Assembly: GCA_019661785.1 (NCBI GenBank)
Contig: JAIFWP010000002.1
Coordinates: 1 to 39,058 of the forward strand
DNA: 39,058 nucleotides
Reading direction: 5' to 3'
Origin: Candidatus Parcubacteria bacterium
Lineage (GTDB): Bacteria > Patescibacteriota > Minisyncoccia > Phycocordibacterales > Zambryskibacteraceae
Below, in pieces: positions 9,281-18,044 of this stretch. How positions within the stretch are numbered: the stretch's first letter is position 1; the number at the start of each line of letters is the position of its first letter. The translations under genes were made by a program, and so were the position numbers. The notes under the pieces were generated by a model, which had not been told where the DNA came from, searched no databases, and saw only the letters and a program-made list of their open reading frames with translations.

Positions 9281-11239
9281 TTACGGAAGGCTTACGCCGT
9301 TCGATCTCCAGAGAGTGTCAGTTGCCATGAAGGTAGATGCCTGGCGACCAGTGACGCTGGTGAGCCAGTTGATTCTTGCGACCTGGAACTGGTAGACACC
9401 TGAGGTTACGTCAGCACCAGCCGAAGTCTTGGTGTACATGACGTAGTCAACTGGTATGTCTATCGAGTTGCCCTTCGCGAGGATGTAGCTGTTCGAGCCA
9501 CCCGATGCCACCTTTGAGGTGTCGATCGTGAGAGCTGTCGAAGAGGATACAGCCGGAGTTGCAGCCGAGCCACCCAAGAGAGGGTTGATCGACTGACCAC
9601 CACCGATAGTGTTGTCACCATCGATGAAGGCGAAGGTTGTTGAGGACGTATCACCGAACTCAACTGCTGTACCAACGGCGGTCATGCGTACAACGAAGTG
9701 TACAGCGGCCGACGAAGTTGCACCTGAGAAGCCTGCTGGAGCGATCCTGGTAGCAACTGGGCTACCACCAACGAGTGCGAAGACCGGACCAACGCTTCTA
9801 ACAAGCTGGTTGTTACCAGTAGCCGAACCAGTAACTGTAGTGACAGTGTCACCAGCAGAGTTGGTAGCTACGATGTTCGTGCTGTTTCCAGTGACGGAAG
9901 CAGTGAAGGTATCCTGAGTAGTTCTAGCGCTTCGGATATCAGCTGCGATCGTAAAGGACCTTGTGGTGCCCTTAGGAATCGTGTAGCTCATATTGCTGAA
10001 GGTAGCTGTAGAACCAGAGAGGGAAGCCGATGCGAGAACCTGACCAGTAGTACCGGCACCTGCGATGAGGTAGGTGCTCGATGCTGTAGCGCCTGTCGAC
10101 GGAGCAGTGCCCGTGACGGAAGCTGTGAGGTCAGTAATAGTCACATCATCCTTGTCAGCTGCTATGTCGAAGGTCAAGAGCGCGAGTTTGTCGAGCTCAT
10201 TGTTCGAAGCACCGTTAGATGCAACAACTTCTGCACCACGAGGATTTGCTGAGTCAGCAGAAACCGTGAGCGAAGCGCTGTCTGTAAGGGAAGCCGAGAC
10301 CGTGAAGGTCTTGGTAACAGTCGAACCTGTTGAAGGTCCGTAGAGGTCTATACCTGCGCCGTCAACTGCGCGAACGCCGTTGTCAGCAAGAAGGATAGTA
10401 CCTGAGGTAACACCGTCAGCTACCGCGTTGTCGCGGACACCAACCTTGATAGTGTAAGTCCTCTGTGTACCCTTAGGAACAATCGAGCTAAAACCAGAAA
10501 GGGTTAGGTAGTAAGTAGTACCGTCCTTTATGACCGTAGTCGAGTTGGTGTCAGACTGAGCAAGGACGCGTCCCTGATCGTCAACGAGAGATACGCGCGA
10601 AAGTCCCTTGTTGTACAAGGTAGTAGCCGTACCGAGGTTAAGCTTGACGCGCTGGATAGCGAGGTCAGAGCCAGTAGCCTTCGCGTTGAAAGCGAGGACT
10701 GCATCGTTCTGATCGCCTTCGTAGACGGTCGAGTTCGAAACCGGAGCCGCGGTGATAGAGAGAGTACCCTCTGCACCTGGGGTAGTAATGCTTCCAGTTA
10801 CGCCACCGACGGTTGTGCCGCCAGTAGTTGTGCCACCGACGGTTGTGCCGCCAGTAACGCTACCGTTGAATCGAGCTCTCGAAAGAGGACCGAAAAAGCC
10901 GGTAGAAGGGAGACCTGCAGCAGACTGCCAAGCCATGACAGCAGCCTTTGTGAGGGAGCCGAAGTAGCCAGTAGCTGATACGTGTAGGTAACCCTGAGCA
11001 ATGAGTGCATTCTGAAGAGCAGTAACCTGTGCGCCAGACGAACCAACCGTGAGGTCAGAAGTGATAGCTGCACCGTTGCTGACAGAACCGCCCTGCAAGC
11101 TCTGAAGCTGTGCCATAAGCGCAGCGATCTGAGCCTGGAGGTCAGCGATGGTAACGGCACCTGCCTGTGAGGCAAAGCCGAGGGCCATAGCCGCACCAAT
11201 AGCGAGGCCAGAAGCGCGTGCGATTTTTGTTCTAATCAT
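9281..11239 (-). CDS. Putative surface (S-layer-like) protein with N-terminal coiled segment and peptidoglycan-binding domain
   Basis: 652 aa. Signal peptide; IADLQAQIAALMAQLQSLQG; DLTVGSSGAQVTALQNALIAQGYLHVSATGYFGSLTKAAVMAWQSAAGLPSTGFFGPLSRARFN; then Thr/Ser-rich beta repeats. Confidence 0.75.
   Translation of the reverse strand: MIRTKIARASGLAIGAAMALGFASQAGAVTIADLQAQIAALMAQLQSLQGGSVSNGAAITSDLTVGSSGAQVTALQNALIAQGYLHVSATGYFGSLTKAAVMAWQSAAGLPSTGFFGPLSRARFNGSVTGGTTVGGTTTGGTTVGGVTGSITTPGAEGTLSITAAPVSNSTVYEGDQNDAVLAFNAKATGSDLAIQRVKLNLGTATTLYNKGLSRVSLVDDQGRVLAQSDTNSTTVIKDGTTYYLTLSGFSSIVPKGTQRTYTIKVGVRDNAVADGVTSGTILLADNGVRAVDGAGIDLYGPSTGSTVTKTFTVSASLTDSASLTVSADSANPRGAEVVASNGASNNELDKLALLTFDIAADKDDVTITDLTASVTGTAPSTGATASSTYLIAGAGTTGQVLASASLSGSTATFSNMSYTIPKGTTRSFTIAADIRSARTTQDTFTASVTGNSTNIVATNSAGDTVTTVTGSATGNNQLVRSVGPVFALVGGSPVATRIAPAGFSGATSSAAVHFVVRMTAVGTAVEFGDTSSTTFAFIDGDNTIGGGQSINPLLGGSAATPAVSSSTALTIDTSKVASGGSNSYILAKGNSIDIPVDYVMYTKTSAGADVTSGVYQFQVARINWLTSVTGRQASTFMATDTLWRSNGVSLP
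10802..10856. repeat. 30-bp-period in-frame tandem repeat (linker)
   Basis: gccaccgacggttgtgccgccagta at 10802-10826 and 10832-10856 (25/25 identical); encodes GGTTVGG-type repeats. Confidence 0.9.
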
Positions 11240-11450
11240 TTTTAATTTATTTCTTTCTAATTGCGCCTGACTTGTCCGATTATTCTAATTGAGTTCAGAC
11301 AAGCGCGACGTTTACTAATTGCCGACAACGGATAAGCCTTTGCCGGCAAGCTTATAATTCCTACAAGAGTTAATTATATAGAGCTCTGCCTGAAGAACCT
11401 AACAGAACAGCTAATTTACTGTGGATAACTACCATTATACTCGTTTTTTC

Positions 11451-12098
11451 CTATTCTGCAAGGGTGTAGCGGGACCACCTTTTCTCCCCTATTTTACGCA
11501 ATATTCCGGCCGCTACCATGGCCAAAAGCTCCCTTTGGATGGTCTTCTCACTTACCCCTGGTATGAGGGGGGTTACATCACCCACGATGATTTCGTTTTT
11601 CTTCTTTAAGAGGGTCAAAATAGTGGTTTGGCGAGAGTTCTTTTTCACGCTTACCACACCATCTTCTCTCGGCTTGTCCTTTACTACAATGGGCCTTTGG
11701 GGAGGGGTATGCGCTATAGATGAGCCTATATAATCTGGCTTAGGTTCGGCCTTTTCTAGTCTTTCCTCTACTTTATCGGGGGCTGATTTAGCCTCAGGCA
11801 ATGATGCCTCGGCACGATAGAACATCTCACCCAAAGTCTCGTTTGGGACTAGGTTGCCGAACTCTCGATGGATAATTTCAAAATTCGCATCCGATATTAG
11901 ACCAGCGTTCTTAGCCACAGTGAGGAGACTCATGGTCTCAAGGACAATATTTCTTGGCTCTTTTTGGGCCACAAGTTTGCCCCCAAGCTCCCTCAAACGC
12001 CATTTCATAGGCTCTTTTTCATCAAAAAAGCTCGTCAGGAGATATAGGGCGCTAACTAGTTTTTCTGTCCTTTTTGAATCCATGTGTCCTTTATGCAA
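11451..12098 (-). CDS. HTH (DeoR-like C-terminal) putative transcriptional regulator
   Basis: 215 aa. C-terminal NSRQTTILTLLKKKNEIIVGDVTPLIPGVSEKTIQRELLAMVAAGILRKIGEKRWSRYTL resembles a winged HTH. Confidence 0.6.
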   Translation of the reverse strand: MHKGHMDSKRTEKLVSALYLLTSFFDEKEPMKWRLRELGGKLVAQKEPRNIVLETMSLLTVAKNAGLISDANFEIIHREFGNLVPNETLGEMFYRAEASLPEAKSAPDKVEERLEKAEPKPDYIGSSIAHTPPQRPIVVKDKPREDGVVSVKKNSRQTTILTLLKKKNEIIVGDVTPLIPGVSEKTIQRELLAMVAAGILRKIGEKRWSRYTLAE

Positions 12099-12140
12099 TG
12101 TCTGTTATATCACAGAATGTCCTTTATTGCAAGATGTCTC
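12086..12140. promoter_or_regulatory. Direct repeats overlapping the predicted promoter of the HTH gene
   Basis: tgtccttta-tgcaa--tgtct (12086-12104) and tgtcctttattgcaagatgtct (12119-12140). Minus-strand TTGCAA-N17-TATAAC lies across them. Confidence 0.6.
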
Positions 12141-12230
12141 AGTATAGGACATCAGGGACAGTACTGCCAATAGACACCCGCTTAAAAATGATGCGAACTC
12201 TCCGTGATATAATTCACCTACAAACCTAAA

Positions 12231-14348
12231 ATGGCGCGCAAAGAGAAGGAGAGAAAATCCAGAGATACCGAGAGGGAGAGCCGCATCGCTCCGGAGACTA
12301 GGCATGCCATCTTGGGTGTGGCCTCTCTAGTAGCTACGGTCCTCCTCGTTCTTGCTGCCTTTGGTATAGGAGGTCCAGTCGGCGGGCTCACCTTCAAGGG
12401 ACTCTCATACCTCTTCGGTATTGGATACTATCTAGTGCCGCTAGTCACTCTTATATTGGTCGTATCCTTCTTCCGCTCGCATGAGCAGAATGTGGCCCTG
12501 CCTCAGATACTTGGCGCAATACTCTTCTTCTTCTCGGCTCTAGGCGTCGTGGAGATCATCTTCGCCACTAGAGGCGGGGTCATCGGCGGCCTCATATCGA
12601 AGCCCCTTCTCTCGCTCTTTGACCTCTACCTCTCGCTCGTCATCCTCCTCGCTCTTATGGTCATTGCGCTCCTCATAGTCTTCGATACCACTATCAAGCT
12701 CGACTTCTTGCGTCTCATTGGTAAGCTCTTCAGGAGAGGCGGCGAAGAAGACGCAGAGATGCTCCCGGTAGAGAACGCTGCTGTGGCTGAAGCTGTAGAG
12801 AAGATGAGCCGAGCCGAGGCTGCTCCAGAACCCAAAGTGCGCAAAGTGGCTGAGGAGGAGTCTGAGGGCTTCGCCCCTATGAAGATGAAGCGGAGCGGCA
12901 AGGCATGGAACCCGCCTCCCCTCTCCTTGCTTGAGCGCGACCGTGGCAAGCCTGGCGTCGGCGACATCAAGGCCAATGCCAACCTCATCAAGCGCACACT
13001 GCAGAACTTCGGCATCGTCGTCGAGATGGACGAGATATCCATCGGTCCTTCCGTCACTCGTTATGCTCTTAAGCCTGCCGAGGGAGTGAAGCTCGCGAAG
13101 ATCGTCGGCCTCCAGCAGAACCTCGAGCTCGCCTTGGCTGCTCATCCTGTACGCATCGAAGCGCCTATACCAGGCAAGTCCTTGGTGGGTATCGAAGTGC
13201 CAAACAGCGCCAAGACTATCATCGGCCTCGGCTCGCTCCTGGCTAACAAGACATACGAAGAGAGCGACAAGCCCCTACTCGTGGCCTTGGGCCGAGACGT
13301 GTCCGGCGAGTCCCACTTCGCCAACTTGGCCAAGATGCCACATGCCCTTGTGGCCGGAGCTACCGGCTCGGGCAAGTCGGTCACTATCCACGCTATTGTT
13401 AACTCGCTCCTCTTTAGGAACCCGCCTGAGAATTTGAAGTTCATTATGATTGACCCTAAGCGTGTAGAGCTCACTGTATACAATAAAATCCCTCACCTCC
13501 TTACTCCCGTCATCACCGACGCCAAGAAGGCCATACTCGCTCTCAAGTGGGCCGCAAAGGAAATGGATAGGCGCTACGACGTGCTTGAGAAGGCCTCTGT
13601 GCGCGACATCGGCTCATACCACAGCAATGTTAAAGACGGCGAGCCTATGCCTTATATAGTCGTCATCATCGACGAGCTCGCCGACCTCATGCAGGTCTAT
13701 CCTAGAGAGCTTGAGGCTGCCATTGTCCGCCTGGCCCAGATGTCACGCGCCGTCGGCATCCACCTCCTTATCTCTACCCAGCGACCATCGGTAAACATCA
13801 TTACCGGCCTCATCAAGGCTAACGTCCCTACCCGAGTAGCTCTCCAGGTAGCCTCACAGATAGACTCACGTACCATCCTCGATGCCGCCGGAGCGGAGAA
13901 GCTCCTCGGCGCCGGAGACATGCTCTACCAGTCTGGAGAAATGTCGAAGCCTGTGCGTCTCCAATCCTCTTATATCTCAGAAGCTGAGGTCAAGAAGGTC
14001 GTCAAATACCTTATAGACAACTATGCTGATGAATTAAATGACGAGATAAGCCTCACAGGAGAGACTACATCGAATGCCATCTTCAGCGCGACACTCGATG
14101 ACGATGCAGCATCTGGAGACGATGACGAGCTCTACGAGGAGGCCCGCGAGATAGTCATGCAGGCAGGCAAGGCCTCAACCTCATACCTGCAGAGGAAGCT
14201 CCGCATAGGCTATGCTCGTGCTGCTCGCCTCATCGATATCTTAGAGGAGAAAGGGGTCATAGGTCCGGGCTCAGGAGCCAAGCCTCGAGAGGTCATGGAT
14301 GCGATGGGAGGCAATCCAACCGCTACCGATACCGATGAAGAGATATAG
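12231..14348 (+). CDS. ftsK: DNA translocase FtsK/SpoIIIE
   Basis: 705 aa. N-terminal TM segments, Walker A GATGSGKSV, IIDELADLM, STQRPSVNIITGLIKAN and a C-terminal winged helix. Confidence 0.95.
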   Translation: MARKEKERKSRDTERESRIAPETRHAILGVASLVATVLLVLAAFGIGGPVGGLTFKGLSYLFGIGYYLVPLVTLILVVSFFRSHEQNVALPQILGAILFFFSALGVVEIIFATRGGVIGGLISKPLLSLFDLYLSLVILLALMVIALLIVFDTTIKLDFLRLIGKLFRRGGEEDAEMLPVENAAVAEAVEKMSRAEAAPEPKVRKVAEEESEGFAPMKMKRSGKAWNPPPLSLLERDRGKPGVGDIKANANLIKRTLQNFGIVVEMDEISIGPSVTRYALKPAEGVKLAKIVGLQQNLELALAAHPVRIEAPIPGKSLVGIEVPNSAKTIIGLGSLLANKTYEESDKPLLVALGRDVSGESHFANLAKMPHALVAGATGSGKSVTIHAIVNSLLFRNPPENLKFIMIDPKRVELTVYNKIPHLLTPVITDAKKAILALKWAAKEMDRRYDVLEKASVRDIGSYHSNVKDGEPMPYIVVIIDELADLMQVYPRELEAAIVRLAQMSRAVGIHLLISTQRPSVNIITGLIKANVPTRVALQVASQIDSRTILDAAGAEKLLGAGDMLYQSGEMSKPVRLQSSYISEAEVKKVVKYLIDNYADELNDEISLTGETTSNAIFSATLDDDAASGDDDELYEEAREIVMQAGKASTSYLQRKLRIGYARAARLIDILEEKGVIGPGSGAKPREVMDAMGGNPTATDTDEEI

Positions 14349-14658
14349 CTACCTAGCCTTCGGCCTCCTTCTTGTAGCCTACATACTCTTCCAGGCGCGG
14401 TATCTCCTGCTTGGGCCGCGGATAAGCGTTGACACTCCAGAGGATAACTCGACCGCAGCCAATGCGACCCTTACTGTCTCGGGTACGGCCAGGAACACCT
14501 CCCTCCTCACCCTTGACGACAGGCCTATATATACGGACAAAGCGGGCCATTGGCAGGATAAATTGATACTCTCCCCCGGACTTAATATAATTAAGCTCGA
14601 CGCCAAAGACCGCTTCGGCCGGCAAACAGAGAAGCTCTTGCGGGTGGTGCTTAACTAA
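14335..14658 (+). CDS. Small membrane-anchored Ig-like protein overlapping the ftsK 3' end
   Basis: 107 aa from the internal ATG at 14335. N-terminal TM, then RISVDTPEDNSTAANATLTVSGTARN...GLNIIKLDAKDRFG. Confidence 0.65.
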   Translation: MKRYSYLAFGLLLVAYILFQARYLLLGPRISVDTPEDNSTAANATLTVSGTARNTSLLTLDDRPIYTDKAGHWQDKLILSPGLNIIKLDAKDRFGRQTEKLLRVVLN

Positions 14659-14688
14659 TAATTCGAGTTTGCGAGAATAAAATACAGA

Positions 14689-15717
14689 ATGAAAAAAACA
14701 AAAATACCAAAGGCGCCAAAGGAGATAGGCGTACGCGACGAGTCTAAGAACATCGACTCTACGCTTGATGCCATCAAGATGAAGTTCGGCGAGGACTCCA
14801 TTATGATGCTCGGCGCGAAGCCGCGCGTCGGGGTAGACGCCATATCGACCGGCTCCATCGGTCTTGATGCCGCTCTCGGCGTGGGCGGACTTCCCCGCGG
14901 ACGCATCATAGAGATTTTCGGTCCAGAGTCCTCAGGCAAGACCACTCTCTCGCTCCACGTCATCGCTGAGGCTCAGAAACTCGGAGGCATATGCGCCTTC
15001 ATCGACGCAGAGCACGCCATGGACCCTGAGTATGCTGGCAGGCTTGGGGTGAAAATCAACGAACTCCTCATCTCTCAGCCAGACACAGGCGAGCAGGCTC
15101 TTGAGATAGTCGAGAGCCTAGTAAGAAGCGGTAAGATGGATGTCATCGTCATCGACTCCGTCGCCGCTCTCACACCTAAGGACGAGATAGAGGGTGATAT
15201 GGGAGCGCATCATGTCGGCAAGCAGGCTCGCCTCATGAGCCAGGCCCTTAGGAAGCTCACCGCCATCGTCGCCAAGTCTAAGACCATAGTCATCTTCATC
15301 AACCAGATACGCATGCAAATAGGCGTGATGTTCGGCAATCCTGAGACGACGCCAGGAGGCAAAGCTTTGAAGTTCTACACCTCAGTACGCATAGATATAC
15401 GCCGCATAGCCCAGATTAAGAAGGGCGAGGAGGTTATGGGCGGACGCATCAGAGTGAAAGTGGTGAAGAACAAGGTGGCTCCCCCATTCCGCCAGACAGA
15501 GTTCGACCTCATGTATAACGAAGGCATCAGTAGAGAGGGTGAGATGATAGCCCTAGGAGAGAAGATGGGCATCATCGGCAAATCAGGCAACTCATACAAG
15601 TACGGGGAGGAGACTCTCGGCCGCGGCTACGACGCTACGCGCCAATACCTAAGGGAGAACAAACCTATCTCTACTCAGATTTTGAAGGAGATTAGACAAA
15701 AGCTCAAAGAGGAGTAG
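14689..15717 (+). CDS. recA: Recombinase RecA
   Basis: 342 aa. [58 protein letters not shown]. Confidence 0.97.
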   Translation: MKKTKIPKAPKEIGVRDESKNIDSTLDAIKMKFGEDSIMMLGAKPRVGVDAISTGSIGLDAALGVGGLPRGRIIEIFGPESSGKTTLSLHVIAEAQKLGGICAFIDAEHAMDPEYAGRLGVKINELLISQPDTGEQALEIVESLVRSGKMDVIVIDSVAALTPKDEIEGDMGAHHVGKQARLMSQALRKLTAIVAKSKTIVIFINQIRMQIGVMFGNPETTPGGKALKFYTSVRIDIRRIAQIKKGEEVMGGRIRVKVVKNKVAPPFRQTEFDLMYNEGISREGEMIALGEKMGIIGKSGNSYKYGEETLGRGYDATRQYLRENKPISTQILKEIRQKLKEE

Positions 15718-15950
15718 AATCTCCCCCAGAGCATAGACGGTGAGGATTGTACCAGCGGAAGCATCTACTCGTTGCCCCAGAACACAAGGCCTGGTCATAC
15801 ACGACAGATGTTGGGTCGAGTTACGAATGCGGTTCGGATATTTCTAATGAGTGTTCGGTCCTGTACAACCGCTTCGCGCGGCGGCGATCACCACTCAAAG
15901 GAAGAACTTGTACTTCGTAGCAATCTAACCCCGAGTGCTCCCCGAGCACG

Positions 15951-15979
15951 AAAGCCATGGCCTCCGCCCATGGCTTTTT
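15951..15979. terminator. Strong hairpin terminator upstream of efp
   Basis: aaagccatgg-cctccgc-ccatggcttttt. Confidence 0.8.
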
Positions 15980-16021
15980 CGTACCTGGACTTTCCTCAGT
16001 TTTCCGATAGAATGACGCTCT

Positions 16022-16603
16022 ATGCTTGAGTACAGCGAGATAACAGAGCGCAAATATATAGTTTATGAAGACGAGCCGTGGGAGGTCATCGACTCGCACG
16101 TCTTTAGGAAGCAGCAAAGGAAGCCGGTCAATGCTACCAAGCTACGCAACCTCATCACAGGCAGGATTACCGAAGTCTCCTTCCATGTATCTGACAAGGT
16201 CGAGGAAGCAGATATCTCGAAGAAGGAAGTTAAGTATCTATATGTGAACAAGGGTGAGTTCTGGTTCTGTGATGTTAAGGACCCGTCCAAGCGCTTTGAA
16301 CTCCCAGAAGTGATGATTGGCGAGACCGCAGCCAAGTTCCTTAAACCTAATACCATAGTCGACGCTCTCATCTTCGACGACGGCAAGTCTGACGAGGGCA
16401 AGATCATCGGTCTTAAGCTCCCTATCAAGATGGATTTGAAGGTCGTGGAGGCTCACCCAGCTACCAAGGGTAATACCGCTCAAGGCGCATCGAAGGCCGT
16501 AGTCCTCGAGACCGGAGCCGAGATACAGGTGCCGATGTTTATCAAAGAGGGCGACACCGTGCGCATCAATACCGAGACAGGACAATACACTGACCGAGTA
16601 TAA
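16022..16603 (+). CDS. efp: Elongation factor P
   Basis: 193 aa. KLRNLITGRITEVSFHVSDKVEEADI, EVMIGETAAKFLKPNT and C-terminal GDTVRINTETGQYTDRV. Confidence 0.92.
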   Translation: MLEYSEITERKYIVYEDEPWEVIDSHVFRKQQRKPVNATKLRNLITGRITEVSFHVSDKVEEADISKKEVKYLYVNKGEFWFCDVKDPSKRFELPEVMIGETAAKFLKPNTIVDALIFDDGKSDEGKIIGLKLPIKMDLKVVEAHPATKGNTAQGASKAVVLETGAEIQVPMFIKEGDTVRINTETGQYTDRV

Positions 16604-16639
16604 ATAGTTTCGCAAATATAATACGAAAAACCACACAGT

Positions 16640-16691
16640 AATTCCCTGCTGGGAATTCTGCTCGAACTCGGCTCGGCAGCCTCCGTTAGGC
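16640..16691 (+). repeat. REP-like structured element, copy A
   Basis: 52 nt. aattccctgctgggaatt hairpin followed by ctcggctcggcagcctccgttaggc. The 3' end also forms a terminator hairpin. Confidence 0.7.
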
Positions 16692-16697
16692 TTTTTC
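16678..16697 (+). terminator. Intrinsic terminator of efp
   Basis: agcct-ccgtt-aggct-tttt. Confidence 0.65.
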
Positions 16698-16738
16698 TTC
16701 CATTATATTTGCTGTACAAGCAAAAAAGCAGATTTCGA

Positions 16739-16790
16739 GCGTCACGGAGGCCGACGGGCCGAGTGGAGCGTGCGTTTCCAGCAGGAAACG
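16739..16790 (-). repeat. REP-like structured element, copy B (inverted relative to A)
   Basis: Reverse complement CGTTTCCTGCTGGAAACGCACGCTCCACTCGGCCCGTCGGCCTCCGTGACGC aligns to copy A without gaps (about 34/52 identical by eye). Confidence 0.7.
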
Positions 16791-16822
16791 ATAGCGCGCT
16801 AAGAAATCTGCTTTTTGCGTGA

Positions 16823-17014
16823 TTACCTAGAAACGTATGGGAGGAGTCCCATGAACCTTGCGCGCTTGATAGCAGTGGCCAAAGAGCGCTGGAAGTGCGA
16901 CGGCGCGCCCGAGCGCTTCCTCGACTGGATGCGAGCGTGCGGAGTGAGGAACTTCTTTAGAGTCTCTACATCCTTATAGTCTATGTGGTCTATGTTTACT
17001 TCTGGATTTTTCAT
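16823..17014 (-). CDS. rpsR: 30S ribosomal protein S18
   Basis: 63 aa. IDYKDVETLKKFLTPHARIQSRKRSGAPSHFQRSLATAIKRARFMGLLPYV. Confidence 0.92.
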   Translation of the reverse strand: MKNPEVNIDHIDYKDVETLKKFLTPHARIQSRKRSGAPSHFQRSLATAIKRARFMGLLPYVSR

Positions 17015-17054
17015 TTCTTTTTAATTATTCTCGTAAACTCGAAAATTTAGGTCT

Positions 17055-17510
17055 TTAAAACGGTATGTCGTCTAGGTTGATGCTCTCTTCAGGATAGTCG
17101 ATGGTCTCCATTGGAGGTACGGGCTGCTTATCTTGAGCCTGAGGAGCAGAAGCGGCTGGGGTGCCACCCTGAGCACTGCCTGTAGGGCGAGGACCGAACT
17201 GAACTCTGTCAGCGACAACCTCGGTACGGTAGTTCTTCTTTCCATCGGCGCCGTCCCATGAGCGGGTCTGCATTCTGCCTTCTACGAGGACAGACGAGCC
17301 CTTGCGCAAGTACTGCGCGACGGTCTCAGCCTGGCGTCCGAAGACGACAATGTTGTGGAAGTCGGTCGACTCCTGCTTAGCGCCGTTCTTGTCCTTGTAG
17401 GTGCGGTTCGTAGCTATGCCGAAGGATGTTACCTGTATGCCTGAGGGAAGCGACTTCATCTCTGGATCGCGGGTAAGGTTGCCTATGAGAAGGGCTTTGT
17501 TGAGATACAT
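17055..17510 (-). CDS. ssb: Single-stranded DNA-binding protein
   Basis: 151 aa. LNKALLIGNLTRDPEMKSLPSG, C-terminal acidic tail ...INLDDIPF. Confidence 0.95.
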   Translation of the reverse strand: MYLNKALLIGNLTRDPEMKSLPSGIQVTSFGIATNRTYKDKNGAKQESTDFHNIVVFGRQAETVAQYLRKGSSVLVEGRMQTRSWDGADGKKNYRTEVVADRVQFGPRPTGSAQGGTPAASAPQAQDKQPVPPMETIDYPEESINLDDIPF

Positions 17511-17514
17511 AAGG

Positions 17515-17961
17515 CTATTGTACTACAGGCTCAACCGGAGCCTCGGCAGGCTTATCCCCCTCCAATTTGGCCTCCTCGGCCTCTTCCTGCTTCTTCAAAG
17601 CCTCGGCGAAGGTGAAGTGCGTCTCCTTAGTAGTCTTAACCAAGAGATGGCGCAAGACCTCGTCGAGCTGCTTTACCGCAGTGTCTATCTCGTTTATGCA
17701 GCTTGGCTCGCACTCGAACTTAACCCAGCCGATGTAGGCGTCATCTACAACGTACTTCCTTGCGCCAGTCACTTTAGACATGGTGTAAGCCAGGTCTATC
17801 TTTATCGGCATCTCGGAGTCGAGTTCAGTGCCGCCTACTTTGCTTATAATTCCCTTTAATGCGTTGACCACGTCGGAGAGGCTGTCCTCGGCGATGCTTG
17901 GGAGTATGAGATACCCGAGCTCGTAGACTTGGCTTTCCTTGTGGTCTTCTGTAGTGGACAT
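17515..17961 (-). CDS. rpsF: 30S ribosomal protein S6
   Basis: 148 aa. YELGYLILPSIAEDSLSDVVNALKGII; first gene of the rpsF-ssb-rpsR order. Confidence 0.88.
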   Translation of the reverse strand: MSTTEDHKESQVYELGYLILPSIAEDSLSDVVNALKGIISKVGGTELDSEMPIKIDLAYTMSKVTGARKYVVDDAYIGWVKFECEPSCINEIDTAVKQLDEVLRHLLVKTTKETHFTFAEALKKQEEAEEAKLEGDKPAEAPVEPVVQ

Positions 17962-18044
17962 CAGTTTATGATTATCTGGTAAACCTCAGCCCCGAGCCGT
18001 GGCACGGGGTACAGAAGAGGTCTGGGTACATTACCATGTTTGTA

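Noticed and set aside
11420-11428. Perfect DnaA box TGTGGATAA as an origin signal
   Set aside because: Only one exact copy, no AT-rich unwinding element and no dnaA/dnaN nearby; insufficient to call oriC.
12540-13145. 201-aa minus-strand ORF inside ftsK
   Set aside because: Shadow ORF antisense to well-recognised FtsK; Glu/Leu-rich with no domain signature.
15821-16117. 98-aa minus-strand ORF overlapping the efp start and terminator
   Set aside because: Runs through a strong terminator hairpin and the efp 5' end; composition looks non-coding.
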